A stretch of 64,000 bases of DNA from Flavobacterium tagetis (GCF_016735615.1 NZ_JAERSF010000001.1:1504899-1568898), one strand, 5' to 3'; counted from the first letter of the stretch, positions 19,128 through 28,008 are shown. Translations and numbers: made by a program. The notes: generated from the sequence alone by a model not told the origin.

Positions 19128-19135
19128 TATTTTTG
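19128..19135 (+). promoter_or_regulatory. -7 box upstream of the 118-aa ORF
   Basis: TATTTTTG fits TAnnTTTG and lies 21 bases before ATG 19157. It supports that start over the longer frame from 19052, which would begin upstream of the transcript. Confidence 0.5.
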
Positions 19136-19156
19136 CATCGTTATAATTTTATCAGA

Positions 19157-19513
19157 ATGGCATTAGTTAGCGATTTGACAACCAAAGTATTATTTGAAAC
19201 CGAAAAAGGATACAGTTACCAATGTGATTTGACCAATAGTATAATCATCAATTTTATTGATACAGTGTCAAGTTACAAGATTCAAGATTTTTTGATTTTT
19301 CAAAGAAAGGTGAATAGCGTTGACATTCTTAACATGCTTTATGACTTGTCTGATCAGTCAGATGCCCAACTGATTGAAACTACCAAAAGAAACTTTTCTA
19401 GAAATCTTACTATCTGCGAAATAGTGCAGTTGAGAGATTTATTAAACGGAACTAAATTTACTCTCAATTTACATTCTATGCTTTGCAGTGTAGTGAATGT
19501 TGAGCTTATTTAG
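19157..19513 (+). CDS. Hypothetical protein, 118 aa
   Basis: Starts MALVSDLTTKVLFETEKGYSYQ at ATG 19157, chosen because a -7 box lies just upstream. No signal peptide or membrane segment. A helical second half contains FSRNLTICEIVQLRDLL. It lies 90 bases before the ferritin gene, in the same direction. I do not recognise the family, and no function can be assigned. Confidence 0.6.
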   Translation: MALVSDLTTKVLFETEKGYSYQCDLTNSIIINFIDTVSSYKIQDFLIFQRKVNSVDILNMLYDLSDQSDAQLIETTKRNFSRNLTICEIVQLRDLLNGTKFTLNLHSMLCSVVNVELI

Positions 19514-19603
19514 ATTCTTACTTAGATTAAATCCAAATTTTCAAGGAGTTACGACTGCCAGCTTTAATTTTTGTAATTTTACACGTAATAAAAATTAAAG
19601 GTT

Positions 19604-20122
19604 ATGAAAGATTTACTAAGAACACGTACTTCATTAACTGAAGGTGTAGAAAATATATTGAATTTACAGGCAAAATTAGAAAGTGACGCTTCTAACAAAT
19701 ATTTAGCTATGGCAGCATGGTTAGATAGAAACGGTTATGCTAATACGGCATCGTATTTATACAAGCAAGCTGAAGAAGAAAGAGAGCATTTTCTAAAAAT
19801 TTTTAAATTCATTACAGATATGGGCGGGATTGCCATTACACCATCTGTTCCAGAAGTACAACAGGAATTTGCTTCTTTTAGAGAAGTATTCGAAATTGCT
19901 TTGCAAAACGAAATTGCAGTTACTCAAGCAATCAATAAAGTAATCGCAAAATGTAGAGCTGAAAATGACTATGCTACAGAAGATTTTATGATGTGGTATG
20001 TAGCTGAGCAAAGAGAAGAGGAGAAAAATGCAAGAAGAGCTTTAGAGCTTTTTGATCTAATCAACGGAAATGAAGCTGATGGTAAATTCCAATTGGATTT
20101 ACAGATTTCGAAAATCGGATAA
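19604..20122 (+). CDS. ftnA: Bacterial non-heme ferritin
   Basis: 172 aa, four-helix ferritin. The iron-oxidation centre is visible as QAEEEREHFLK (E59/H62 region), E103-type residues in LQNEIAVTQAI and the third-helix WYVAEQREEE (E135/Q136). It oxidises and stores iron in a 24-subunit cytosolic shell. The length is typical of prokaryotic FtnA. A perfect terminator follows, so it is monocistronic or joined to the small ORF upstream. Confidence 0.93.
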   Translation: MKDLLRTRTSLTEGVENILNLQAKLESDASNKYLAMAAWLDRNGYANTASYLYKQAEEEREHFLKIFKFITDMGGIAITPSVPEVQQEFASFREVFEIALQNEIAVTQAINKVIAKCRAENDYATEDFMMWYVAEQREEEKNARRALELFDLINGNEADGKFQLDLQISKIG

Positions 20123-20142
20123 ATAAACGATTTATATAATTT

Positions 20143-20174
20143 AAAAAGCCCTTAATATTTTAAGGGCTTTTTTA
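20143..20174 (+). terminator. Terminator after ferritin
   Basis: AAAGCCCTTAA, TATT, TTAAGGGCTTT then T-run; perfect 11-bp stem. On the other strand it also serves the convergent hydrolase. Confidence 0.9.
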
Positions 20175-20177
20175 TTT

Positions 20178-21080
20178 TTATGATTTTAAAAATGAATTAA
20201 TATCCGAGAAATATTTGTCTCGTGCATCAAGCCATCCATAATGTTTTGAATGTTCTAATAAAATTAGTTTCGAATTTGGAAAAGTCTGATGAGCCAATTC
20301 TCCGATTTCATTGCTAATAATATCTTCTTTTCCTTGAATGATTAAAACTGGATTTTTGAAATCCTTCAGTTTAGCTTTACAGTCAAAATTCATTTTCTGC
20401 ATATCCGACCATAACAAACCATTGATTGTCGAATTTCCTTGAGTTAATCTTTCGGCAATAATAGGAATAAATTTCTGATCGTAAACATATGCTGGAGCCA
20501 TCGCGCGTCCGCGTCCTAAAAGGGCTTTATGCGAAATATCTCCTTTTTCAATTTTATCGTTCCAATAATTCATCGAATCTTTTTCAATTTGCGAAAGATT
20601 AGATTCAATCAAATTTGGACCTTTTAATAAAGATAAATCGACACCTCCTGAAGAAGATAAAACCAGCTTATTGATACTATTCGGATAAATTGTCGCGTAA
20701 TACGAACCTAACATTCCACCAAAAGAATGTCCGAGAATATTCCATTTTTTAATTTTAAGATGTTTTCTCAACGATTCGATATCATCGACCATTAATTTCA
20801 TCGAAATTGTCTTAGCGTCTAATTTTGAAAGTTTCGATTTTCCAGTTCCTCTTTGGTCGTAAATAATCGTTTGTTGGCTTTCGCCCAGAACTTTCGCCAT
20901 ATCTTCAAAACCATTGCTGTTCATTCCGGGTCCGCCGTTAATAATTAAAAGCGGTTCGCCTTTTCCGAATGTTTTGTAATACGTTTTACTTCCATCAGTA
21001 TTTACGGCAAAACCTTCAGTCTGAGCAAAAATATTTCCCAGAAACAATAAAAAGCCAAGAAGAAAAATCTTTTTCATCAT
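20178..21080 (-). CDS. Exported alpha/beta hydrolase, proline iminopeptidase-like
   Basis: 300 aa from the ATG at 21080; an ATG at 21092 would overlap the upstream stop by 8 bases. Signal peptide KKIFLLGFLLFLGNIFAQ. Alpha/beta hydrolase motifs: LLIINGGPGMNSNGFEDMA (HGGPG-like), IIYDQRGTGKSK, nucleophile LGHSFGGMLGSYYA, acid IQGKEDIIS and histidine EHSKHYGW. The GGPG and DQRGTGKS motifs are typical of proline iminopeptidases. It directly follows pepP, another proline-specific peptidase, suggesting joint use of proline-containing peptides. Confidence 0.82.
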   Translation of the reverse strand: MMKKIFLLGFLLFLGNIFAQTEGFAVNTDGSKTYYKTFGKGEPLLIINGGPGMNSNGFEDMAKVLGESQQTIIYDQRGTGKSKLSKLDAKTISMKLMVDDIESLRKHLKIKKWNILGHSFGGMLGSYYATIYPNSINKLVLSSSGGVDLSLLKGPNLIESNLSQIEKDSMNYWNDKIEKGDISHKALLGRGRAMAPAYVYDQKFIPIIAERLTQGNSTINGLLWSDMQKMNFDCKAKLKDFKNPVLIIQGKEDIISNEIGELAHQTFPNSKLILLEHSKHYGWLDARDKYFSDINSFLKS

Positions 21081-21084
21081 GAAA

Positions 21085-22377
21085 TTATTCATTCATCAAC
21101 GTTTCGATCTCCTCTGCTTCAAGAGGAATATTTCGCATCAAGTTAAAAGGTTCTCCTTTTTCCTGAACTACAACATTATCTTCTAAACGAATTCCGAATT
21201 TTTCTGCTGGAATATAAATTCCTGGTTCAACTGTAAAAACCATATTCGCTTTCATTGGTTCGTGAAGCAAACCGTAATCGTGCGTATCCAATCCCATGTG
21301 GTGAGAAGTTCCGTGCATAAAATATTTTTTGTAAGCAGGCCATTCTGGATTTTCGTTCTGAACATCGGCTTTGTCTATTAAACCTAAACCAAGTAATTCT
21401 GATGTCATAATTTTACCCACTTCAACATGATATTGCTTCCAAAGTGTTCCTGGTGTAAGCATTTTTGTTGCTTCGGTTTTAACTTTTAAAACAGCATTGT
21501 AAACTGCTTTCTGACGATCTGTAAAACGTCCAGAAACTGGAATTGTTCTTGACATATCGCTAGAATAATTAGCATATTCTGCAGCAACATCAAGCAAAAT
21601 CAAATCACCTTCTTTACATTGCTGATTGTTTTCGATATAATGCAAAACATTAGCATTGTTTCCAGAAGCGATAATTGGCGTGTAAGCAAAACCTTTAGAA
21701 CGGTTTCTTATGAATTCATGGGCCAATTCAGCTTCGATTTCGTATTCTGTAACATTTGGTTTTACGAATCCTAGTAATCTGCGGAAACCTTTTTCTGTAA
21801 TATCGCAAGCGTGCTGAATCAAATCGATTTCTTCGCTTTCTTTTACAGAACGAAGTCTTTGTAGAATTGGGTTGCTTTTTGCAACATTGTGTGCTGGATA
21901 ACGCTCTTTCCACCATTTTACAAAACGAGCTTCACGCGTTTCTGTTTCTACAGTCGCACGGTAATGTTCGTTGGTATTGATGTACATCGTATCGGCATAC
22001 GTCATCATTTCGTTCAAAACTTTATGAAAATCTTGCAACCAATAAACCGTTCTAATTCCAGAAACCTGAAAAGCACGTTCTTTAGTCAGTTTTTCACCTT
22101 CCCAAACTGCAATATGTTCGTTGGTTTCTCTCAAGAAAAGCATTTCTCTTTGATGTTCATAAGGCGCATCTGGAAACAAAAGCAAAACACTTTCTTCCTG
22201 ATCTACACCGCTCAGGTAAAAAATATCTCTGTGTTGTGCAAACGGCAAAGTACTGTCGGCACTAACTGGATAAATGTCATTTGAGTTGAATACTGCAACA
22301 GAATTAGGTTTCATTTCAGCCATGAACTTTCTGCGGTTTTTTACAAAAAGAGCGCTGTTTATTTGATGATATTTCAT
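21085..22377 (-). CDS. pepP: Xaa-Pro aminopeptidase (aminopeptidase P)
   Basis: 430 aa, usual length. N-terminal creatinase-type domain, then the metallopeptidase M24 pita-bread domain with metal ligands in LILLDVAAEYANYSSDMSRTIPVSGRF (two Asp), GTSHHMGLDTHD (His), FTVEPGIYI (Glu) and GIRLEDNVVV (Glu). It removes N-terminal residues preceding proline and is cytosolic. It is first in a two-gene unit with the exported hydrolase. Confidence 0.93.
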   Translation of the reverse strand: MKYHQINSALFVKNRRKFMAEMKPNSVAVFNSNDIYPVSADSTLPFAQHRDIFYLSGVDQEESVLLLFPDAPYEHQREMLFLRETNEHIAVWEGEKLTKERAFQVSGIRTVYWLQDFHKVLNEMMTYADTMYINTNEHYRATVETETREARFVKWWKERYPAHNVAKSNPILQRLRSVKESEEIDLIQHACDITEKGFRRLLGFVKPNVTEYEIEAELAHEFIRNRSKGFAYTPIIASGNNANVLHYIENNQQCKEGDLILLDVAAEYANYSSDMSRTIPVSGRFTDRQKAVYNAVLKVKTEATKMLTPGTLWKQYHVEVGKIMTSELLGLGLIDKADVQNENPEWPAYKKYFMHGTSHHMGLDTHDYGLLHEPMKANMVFTVEPGIYIPAEKFGIRLEDNVVVQEKGEPFNLMRNIPLEAEEIETLMNE

Positions 22378-22405
22378 AATTATTTCGTTTTTGAACTTCG
22401 AATTT

Positions 22406-22413
22406 CAAAATTA
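22406..22413 (-). promoter_or_regulatory. -7 box upstream of pepP
   Basis: Minus-strand TAATTTTG matches TAnnTTTG, about 29 bases before the start codon. No clear TTG upstream. Confidence 0.4.
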
Positions 22414-22647
22414 ATGATTTTTGAATTAGTGGCGTATAGCAGATTTACTAAAGTTTTCTTATTTGTTTTGAGTTTAATTTTTCAGGCACAGATTTTACAA
22501 ATTAAAAAGGATTTTTCTTGGTTTATGGCCTGTTTGTACTTTTACGGTTATGATTAGAAAAATCATTTGTAAGGAGTACGGTTTCCCGTAAAGAAATTGT
22601 TTTATAAATGATAATATTTGCAATTAGCAAACTAACCGTAAAAATTC

Positions 22648-23823
22648 ATGAAAACTAAAGTTAACTTATTCAAAGTCATTTTTTTTATTTCTCTTTTAAT
22701 GGCATCGTGTGTCGCGGAAGTAAGCTTAAGTAACGAAAATACGATTCAATCTTTGACCATAACAAAAGGAGGTATTACCAAAGAATTTTCGATTGTAGAA
22801 AACTCAATAAGCGGTATTGTAGAAAGTACATTTGAATTAGAAGATATAAATTTAAATGTCTCAATTCCTAAAGGAGCAACCATAAATCCAGATCCAGCAA
22901 CAATTAAATCTATTAATGGGCCTTTAACTTTTGTGGTCACAGCAGAAAATGGAGATGTCAAAAATTATAATGTAGATATAAAAAGGGAGCCAAGTACTGA
23001 TAATTTTATTTTGGAAGTAAATGTAAAAACTCCAAATCTGTTATTAAGTGCTGATATTGATAACGAAAAAGGATTAATAACAAAAAGAATTCCTGAAAGT
23101 AATGATCTTAAAGATTTAAATGTCGAAATTAAATTCTCAAAATACGCAACTATAATTCCAGACCCTAAAACGATAAGAGATTATTCTGAACCGGTAAATT
23201 TTACTGTTACATCAGAATCAGGGGTAGAAAAGAGTTATCAAGTAAAATTTGAGCATATGAATTTTACAGTATCTAGATCATGTTCTGAAACTAATGCTTC
23301 AAAATGGTTTGGCGGAGATAACAGAACTAATGCTCCAGATCTTTTAGCTTTTGATAGAAATGTTGGGACTGGGCAAACTGTAATAGTTGATAAAAATTTA
23401 GTGCCTTCTGCTTTTAGTATTAATCTTCTCGAAGGATTTGCTTACTATGACGGCAAACAGAAATATAATAAACCTGTAACATTGAAATTAATTATCAAGG
23501 ATGCAAGTTTTAATGTTTTAGCAACTACAACGACAATAGTGCCAGAGTATTTTGATGGAGGTTTAGTTCCTTTTGATTTGCAAAAACTAAATCTTTATTT
23601 GGAAGCCAAGAAAGCTTATAGTTTTTATTGGTATTTAGTTGATGGAGAAAAGTTAGGTGTTTCTTCTGCTAGTTCGGGTGACATTAATGCGGGAAGTGGC
23701 TTTTGTTACAATAGTGGCTATTCGGGAGAATCTAGAATTAGCAGAAACAACAGTCTTGAAAATGCAAGTGTTTGGTATAAACATGAATGGCATTTTAATA
23801 TAGCATTAGAAGGAAAAGAATAA
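22648..23823 (+). CDS. Surface lipoprotein with two DUF5018-like beta domains
   Basis: 391 aa. Lipoprotein signal ending at LLMASC. Two tandem immunoglobulin-like units follow, each ending in a matching motif: ATINPDPATIKSINGPLTFVVTAENGDVKNYNVDI and, later, ATIIPDPKTIRDYSEPVNFTVTSESGVEKSYQVKF. This is the DUF5018 pattern found in Bacteroidota surface proteins. The C-terminal 180 residues are aromatic-rich and unrecognised. It is likely outer-membrane anchored and may bind a polymer or a partner; the function is not known. A terminator isolates it. Confidence 0.8.
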   Translation: MKTKVNLFKVIFFISLLMASCVAEVSLSNENTIQSLTITKGGITKEFSIVENSISGIVESTFELEDINLNVSIPKGATINPDPATIKSINGPLTFVVTAENGDVKNYNVDIKREPSTDNFILEVNVKTPNLLLSADIDNEKGLITKRIPESNDLKDLNVEIKFSKYATIIPDPKTIRDYSEPVNFTVTSESGVEKSYQVKFEHMNFTVSRSCSETNASKWFGGDNRTNAPDLLAFDRNVGTGQTVIVDKNLVPSAFSINLLEGFAYYDGKQKYNKPVTLKLIIKDASFNVLATTTTIVPEYFDGGLVPFDLQKLNLYLEAKKAYSFYWYLVDGEKLGVSSASSGDINAGSGFCYNSGYSGESRISRNNSLENASVWYKHEWHFNIALEGKE

Positions 23824-23840
23824 ATAAATCTTAAAAAAGA

Positions 23841-23874
23841 AAAAACCGAAGCAAGTACGAGACTTCGGTTTTTT
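23841..23874 (+). terminator. Terminator after the lipoprotein gene
   Basis: AAAAACCGAAG, 11-base loop, CTTCGGTTTTTT. Confidence 0.85.
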
Positions 23875-23982
23875 CTTTTAAAAGCTATAGATAGTCACAA
23901 TTTTTATCAGTTTTTAACGAGAAAAAAAATATAGATTTTGGTATTTTGTATATTAGTCTTTTGCTATAATTTAAAATGATAT

Positions 23983-24618
23983 ATGGAACAAACTAATGAT
24001 TTGATTTTAGACAATTTGCTTGAAGTTGAAAAACAGGCAAAAGAAATTATTACAAGAGATTTAGAAGATTCACAAAATGAAGCATATAATTCATTTTATA
24101 ATTTGTGGAAAAACCAAAATAGAGAGGAACATGAAAATTTGATGATTGAGGAATTAAAAGGAAATATTGGAAAATATTGGCTTGAAGAGAAATATAATAA
24201 CGATATTGATAAAAGTTTTAATATGATTTATTTTGAGCATGGAGGACTGTATGGTGGGGAATTAGAAGCTTTTGCCGTAGATTTTGATGACTCAGATCGA
24301 AAATTGTCTGAATTTGAAATCGATGATCATCAGATGGAATATTTGGATACTATTTCTTGTCTTCCAGCTTTTGTGTCACCTACTTTATATCATTTAACAG
24401 AAAATATACAAGGAGAAGAGGATAATTTTGAAGATTTTCGGGATGTGAATAATATTTATGAACTATTTGAAGCTACAGCATTAGTAGAAACGAATAAATT
24501 GTTTAAAAGAGCAGATAATGAAAATGTATTCGAAAAATTAAATTTGAAAAAGCCTTTTTATTTAGTTGTTGCAGAACATGATGCGGGCGCTCCTAAATTA
24601 ATTTATGTTATTGAATAA
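23983..24618 (+). CDS. Hypothetical acidic protein, 211 aa
   Basis: No signal peptide or membrane segment. It is strongly acidic, with a helical N-terminus (DNLLEVEKQAKEIITRDLEDSQNEA), a central YFEHGGLYGGELEAFAVDFDDSD segment and C-terminal KPFYLVVAEHDAGAPKLIYVI. The charge and small size resemble immunity or antitoxin proteins, but no toxin gene is adjacent, so this is not asserted. It is followed by a row of small accessory genes in the same direction. Confidence 0.65.
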   Translation: MEQTNDLILDNLLEVEKQAKEIITRDLEDSQNEAYNSFYNLWKNQNREEHENLMIEELKGNIGKYWLEEKYNNDIDKSFNMIYFEHGGLYGGELEAFAVDFDDSDRKLSEFEIDDHQMEYLDTISCLPAFVSPTLYHLTENIQGEEDNFEDFRDVNNIYELFEATALVETNKLFKRADNENVFEKLNLKKPFYLVVAEHDAGAPKLIYVIE

Positions 24619-24657
24619 AATAGAAATTCTAGTTTTAATCTTTTGATAGAAAATGAT

Positions 24658-25035
24658 ATGATCGAAAAAGAAAAAATAATTCAAAATTATATTGAAGCGT
24701 ATAATCAATTTGATGTTGATAAAATGATAGCTGATTTTGACGAATTTATTGTTTTTGAGAATATTCAGAATGGAGAAACGAATATGACTTTGAACGGAAT
24801 AAAAGAATTTAAAGCTCAAGCCGAACAAGCCAAAGAATATTTTTCAGCAAGAAAGCAAACTATTACATCATTCATACAAGATGAAATTACAGCAATCGTC
24901 GAAATTGATTATTACGCCGTTATGGCAATGGATTTTCCAAACGGATTAAAAGCTGGTCAAGAATTAAGTATGAAAGGAAAATCAATTTTTCAGTTTTCAG
25001 ATAATAAAATCGTCAGATTGGCTGATATGAATTAA
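24658..25035 (+). CDS. NTF2-like / SnoaL-like protein
   Basis: 125 aa from ATG 24658; the TTG at 24643 gives an unlikely extension. Pattern of the nuclear transport factor 2-like fold: an N-terminal helix (IIQNYIEAYNQFDVDKMIADF), DEFIVFENIQNGE, a helix with FKAQAEQAKEYF, then three beta strands (ITSFIQDEITAIVEIDYYAVM ... GKSIFQFSDNKIVRLADMN). The fold hosts small-molecule enzymes and binding proteins; the substrate is unknown. The stop is 4 bases before the next gene, so it is likely in an operon with the two acetyltransferases. Confidence 0.75.
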   Translation: MIEKEKIIQNYIEAYNQFDVDKMIADFDEFIVFENIQNGETNMTLNGIKEFKAQAEQAKEYFSARKQTITSFIQDEITAIVEIDYYAVMAMDFPNGLKAGQELSMKGKSIFQFSDNKIVRLADMN

Positions 25036-25039
25036 AGTT

Positions 25040-25477
25040 ATGAGTCTAAAAGCAAAAATCAGAAAAATAGAACCCAAAGACCTAGATTTCGTCTATAAAA
25101 CAATATGCGAACTCGAAAACGAAGTTTTAGATTTTAAGGTTTTCGAAATGATATTTAATGAAAATATTTCAAACCCCAGAAACCTATATTTGATTGTCGA
25201 AAATGAAACAGAAGGTTTAGGATTTATTAGTTTTCATACCCAAAACCTTTTACATCATTGCGGATTGGTGGGTGAAGTTCAGGAGTTTTTCATTCATCAA
25301 AAATACCGTGGTCAAGGCGTTGGAAGATTATTGATAAATGAGATTTTAGATTTTGCTGAACAAAATAATTTAAAAAGCATCGAAGTAACGACAAATAAAA
25401 AACGAGTAGAAAACGTGGCAATTTATGAGAATCTTGGTTTTACTTTAAGCCACAATAAGTTTACGATTTATAAGTAA
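25040..25477 (+). CDS. GNAT family N-acetyltransferase
   Basis: 145 aa. GNAT fold: acetyl-CoA binding motif A is HQKYRGQGVGRLLINEIL and motif B is VENVAIYENLGFTL. It transfers an acetyl group from acetyl-CoA to an unknown acceptor amine. It overlaps the next GNAT gene by 1 base, implying coupling. Both are diverged from each other, so not a recent duplication. Confidence 0.88.
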   Translation: MSLKAKIRKIEPKDLDFVYKTICELENEVLDFKVFEMIFNENISNPRNLYLIVENETEGLGFISFHTQNLLHHCGLVGEVQEFFIHQKYRGQGVGRLLINEILDFAEQNNLKSIEVTTNKKRVENVAIYENLGFTLSHNKFTIYK

Positions 25478-25926
25478 TGACAGTAGAAAAAGCTAATATA
25501 GCCGATAACGAAATCCTAACTTCAATAACCAAGAAGTCAAAAGCGTATTGGGGATATTCTGTAGAGCAAATCCAAAAATGGGAAAAAAATCTAACCATTT
25601 CTCAAGATTATATTAGAGATCATAGCGTTTTTAAATTGGTTTATAATGATTTAATTATTGGTTATTATTCTTATGTTTTTAAAAATGAAAAAGTAATAGA
25701 ACTCGATAATTTATTTGTCTTGCCCGAACATATTGGAAAAGGATTTGGAAAGTATTTAGTTCTCGATTTCTTAAACCGAATTAAAGAAACTGGAATCAAA
25801 AAAATAACACTCGACTCTGAACCGCATGCTGAGAATTTTTATTCTAAAATGGGATTTGTGAAAGTTGGTGAATTTGAAACTTCTATAAAAAACCGTTTCA
25901 TGCCTATTATGGAAATGAAACTTTAA
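25477..25926 (+). CDS. GNAT family N-acetyltransferase
   Basis: 149 aa. Motif A is LPEHIGKGFGKYLVLDFLN and the C-terminal motif is PHAENFYSKMGFVKVGE. Short N-terminal part resembling small-molecule or peptide acetyltransferases (KKSKAYWGYSVEQIQKW). It starts inside the stop codon of the preceding GNAT gene. Substrate unknown. Confidence 0.88.
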   Translation: MTVEKANIADNEILTSITKKSKAYWGYSVEQIQKWEKNLTISQDYIRDHSVFKLVYNDLIIGYYSYVFKNEKVIELDNLFVLPEHIGKGFGKYLVLDFLNRIKETGIKKITLDSEPHAENFYSKMGFVKVGEFETSIKNRFMPIMEMKL

Positions 25927-25942
25927 AAATTAAATCGAAAAA

Positions 25943-26683
25943 GTGAAACAGCTAAACATTTCTATAAAACACAATCTAATTGTCGGTTTGCTGATTGGGT
26001 TATGGCTTTTCATTTTTGCTTTCATCATAAAACCATTTGACGATGGAACTATAAATTTCAGAGCGTGGTTTTTAATCAGTTTTGGTTTTAGTATAATGGC
26101 ATTTTTGTGTTATGGTCTTTTAGCTTTTAGTCAAAAAAACTTTTACGAAAGAATAGGGAAGTGGAATATCGGTTTAGAAATAATAGCCATTTTTCTGTTT
26201 CATTTATTCTACTTAATTGGTGTTTTTACTTTTTATAAAAGTCCAATTTTAAACGGTGGCTATACTTTTTTTGAATTCTTTTCGATAATCTTTATAAAAG
26301 TGGCGCTGATTTTAACTCCTGTAATTATTCTCTCAAGAAGATATTTAATCAAGTTAATTCCGATAAAAGATGATGTTTTAGTATTTAAAGGAGAAAACAG
26401 ATTTGACATTCTAAAAATCAACAAAGCCGATTTAGTATGTATTTCGAATGCACAGAATTATGTTGAGATTTTTTATATCGAAAATGATAAACTCCATTCG
26501 AAACTTATTCGATCTTCTCTCAAAAAAGTTCAGGAAGATTTCCATTTTTTGGTACAAATTCATCGTTCACATTTAATAAATCCGTCGCATTTTAAATCTT
26601 GGCGGAATGCAAATACAATTATTTTAACTCAAATAGAACTTCCAGTTTCTAGAAATTATAAAGATGTATTATTGGCATTGTAA
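25943..26683 (+). CDS. Membrane-bound LytTR-family transcription regulator
   Basis: 246 aa, GTG start. Four membrane helices fill residues 10-135 (HNLIVGLLIGLWLFIFAFII; FLISFGFSIMAFLCYGLLAF; IGLEIIAIFLFHLFYLIGVF; FFEFFSIIFIKVALILTPVII). A C-terminal LytTR DNA-binding domain follows (about 145-246: FKGENRFDILKINKADLVCISNAQNYVEIFY ... FHFLVQIHRSHLINPSHFKSW). There is no receiver domain, so it senses through its membrane part, not a histidine kinase. Two direct repeats with 21-bp spacing lie right after the gene, upstream of a membrane protein gene that is its probable target. Confidence 0.9.
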   Translation: MKQLNISIKHNLIVGLLIGLWLFIFAFIIKPFDDGTINFRAWFLISFGFSIMAFLCYGLLAFSQKNFYERIGKWNIGLEIIAIFLFHLFYLIGVFTFYKSPILNGGYTFFEFFSIIFIKVALILTPVIILSRRYLIKLIPIKDDVLVFKGENRFDILKINKADLVCISNAQNYVEIFYIENDKLHSKLIRSSLKKVQEDFHFLVQIHRSHLINPSHFKSWRNANTIILTQIELPVSRNYKDVLLAL

Positions 26684-26684
26684 A

Positions 26685-26742
26685 TTTCATACCTAAAACA
26701 ATACGTTTCGTACCTAAGTCAATAAAATAGGATTTTTAGGTA
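26685..26742 (+). promoter_or_regulatory. Putative LytTR operator repeats
   Basis: TTTCATACCTAAAACAATA (26685-26703) and TTTCGTACCTAAGTCAATA (26706-26724) are direct repeats with a 21-bp period, about two helical turns. An inverted half site TTAGGTA lies at 26736-26742. The pair sits about 45-85 bases before the start expected from the -7 box at 26754. Binding is inferred from spacing and position. Confidence 0.7.
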
Positions 26743-26753
26743 AATTTTCGTTC

Positions 26754-26761
26754 TAGTTTTG
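26754..26761 (+). promoter_or_regulatory. -7 box of the putative LytTR target gene
   Basis: TAGTTTTG matches TAnnTTTG; no TTG lies at the -33 distance, as expected for an activator-dependent promoter. It overlaps the TTG at 26759, so that cannot be the gene's start. Confidence 0.6.
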
Positions 26762-26785
26762 CTTCATCAATTTTTAAAACAAATT

Positions 26786-27346
26786 ATGAAAACAGAACGT
26801 TTTTGCACGATCGGATTGGTATTTTTTCTTACCAGTTATTTATTCTTTTCTAACATTTTGCCAAGTTTTAATACGTCGATAGATTTTGGGCATTGGTTTA
26901 ATTTAATTGGGGCTTGTTTTTTGTTGTCTTTTAATGATGTTTTTCCAAAAACGAAGATTAATAAAGTTGCTTCTGTTTTGACAACTTTGGGTGTTATTGC
27001 ACATATCGGACTATGTACGATCGATTTTATAATGTCAAGTTACGGAAACAACGAAATCGAAAAAGCTGAATTAAGTCAGCATATCAGTAATTCACCATTG
27101 ATTTTTTATCCATTTATAGCTGTTGGCCCATCCTTGCTTTTTCTTGGTTTAGCATTTCATGCATTCACTTTTATAAAAACGGAAACAGTTAAGTCTTTAA
27201 TGGTAATTGTGGGAGCAGTTGCTGTAGGATTTTCTTTTTTTGCTTTGAAAAATGGAATTTTGATGCTTTTGAGCTGTCTGGTTTTTGTTTTGGGATTAGG
27301 ACTGTTGCTTTATAAACAGGAAGAAGAGAAATTGTTACAAGAATAA
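26786..27346 (+). CDS. Membrane protein, six-helix, probable LytTR target
   Basis: 186 aa from ATG 26786 (MKTERFCTIGLVFFL). About six hydrophobic helices. No family recognised. Position after the LytTR regulator and phased repeats makes it the likely regulated gene; in known LytTR regulatory systems of Gram-positive bacteria a membrane protein restrains the regulator, which would be one model here. It is followed by two small ORFs of unknown role. Confidence 0.75.
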   Translation: MKTERFCTIGLVFFLTSYLFFSNILPSFNTSIDFGHWFNLIGACFLLSFNDVFPKTKINKVASVLTTLGVIAHIGLCTIDFIMSSYGNNEIEKAELSQHISNSPLIFYPFIAVGPSLLFLGLAFHAFTFIKTETVKSLMVIVGAVAVGFSFFALKNGILMLLSCLVFVLGLGLLLYKQEEEKLLQE

Positions 27347-27382
27347 AATTCGTATTTTAGTTCCATAATCAAACTCAAAAGA

Positions 27383-27754
27383 TTGAAAAAATATATAAAA
27401 TATCTCATTGCTCTATTTCTGACATTTGTCGTGATTGTGGGCGATGGTGCTTTATACTCTCAATCTAAATCGGCAGAATATTACCAATCTTCCTTTGTAA
27501 TTTTAAGAAGAGAATCAAATCTTAAAAGTTCTCGTTTATATAAATTTGGACAAGTTGTTTCTTTTGAAAAAATAAGATTTTCAATTGTTTTGGATTTTCT
27601 TAAAACCGAAAATGTTTTTACTTTTCAAATTAAAGAGCTTTTTAAACTGCTAAATCAGCTTCATCAAAATCTAACTTCATTTATAAATCAATCGGTTTTT
27701 ATAAATGAAATCATTATTTCAAAACATTTAAATAAAAGTTTATACAACGCTTAA
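27383..27754 (+). CDS. Hypothetical exported protein, 123 aa
   Basis: TTG start. The N-terminus is signal-like (KKYIKYLIALFLTFVVIVGDGALY). The mature part is lysine- and phenylalanine-rich with helices. No family recognised. It follows the membrane gene after 36 bases and may be co-transcribed. Confidence 0.5.
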   Translation: MKKYIKYLIALFLTFVVIVGDGALYSQSKSAEYYQSSFVILRRESNLKSSRLYKFGQVVSFEKIRFSIVLDFLKTENVFTFQIKELFKLLNQLHQNLTSFINQSVFINEIIISKHLNKSLYNA

Positions 27755-27812
27755 GAAAATTTATTTCTAAGCATAGATGATCAATAATGTCTAATCATTT
27801 ATCATTTTCAAA

Positions 27813-27995
27813 ATGTATAAACAAAATAAAAATTCTTGTTTGGAGCAATCTAAACGACCGCTTCTTCATTGGATAAAAAGAAAATTCATAATCATAATAA
27901 CCGCTTTTATGCTAGGCATGGCAAACGGAATGCATACCGAAGATACCCGAATTAAAGGAAATCAGAATTATACTGAACAGCATAAAAAGGATTGA
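27813..27995 (+). CDS. Small single-pass membrane protein, 60 aa
   Basis: Short protein with one probable helix (FIIIITAFMLGMANGM) after a basic stretch (RPLLHWIKRK), and a polar C-terminus. Codon usage looks like neighbouring genes. Too short for a firm call; it may be a real small membrane protein. Confidence 0.5.
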   Translation: MYKQNKNSCLEQSKRPLLHWIKRKFIIIITAFMLGMANGMHTEDTRIKGNQNYTEQHKKD

Positions 27996-28008
27996 TTTTT
28001 TGTTGTTT

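Noticed and set aside
22363..22557. 64-codon ORF upstream of the DUF5018-like lipoprotein
   Set aside because: It overlaps the start of pepP on the other strand and has low-complexity sequence with no family-like motif.
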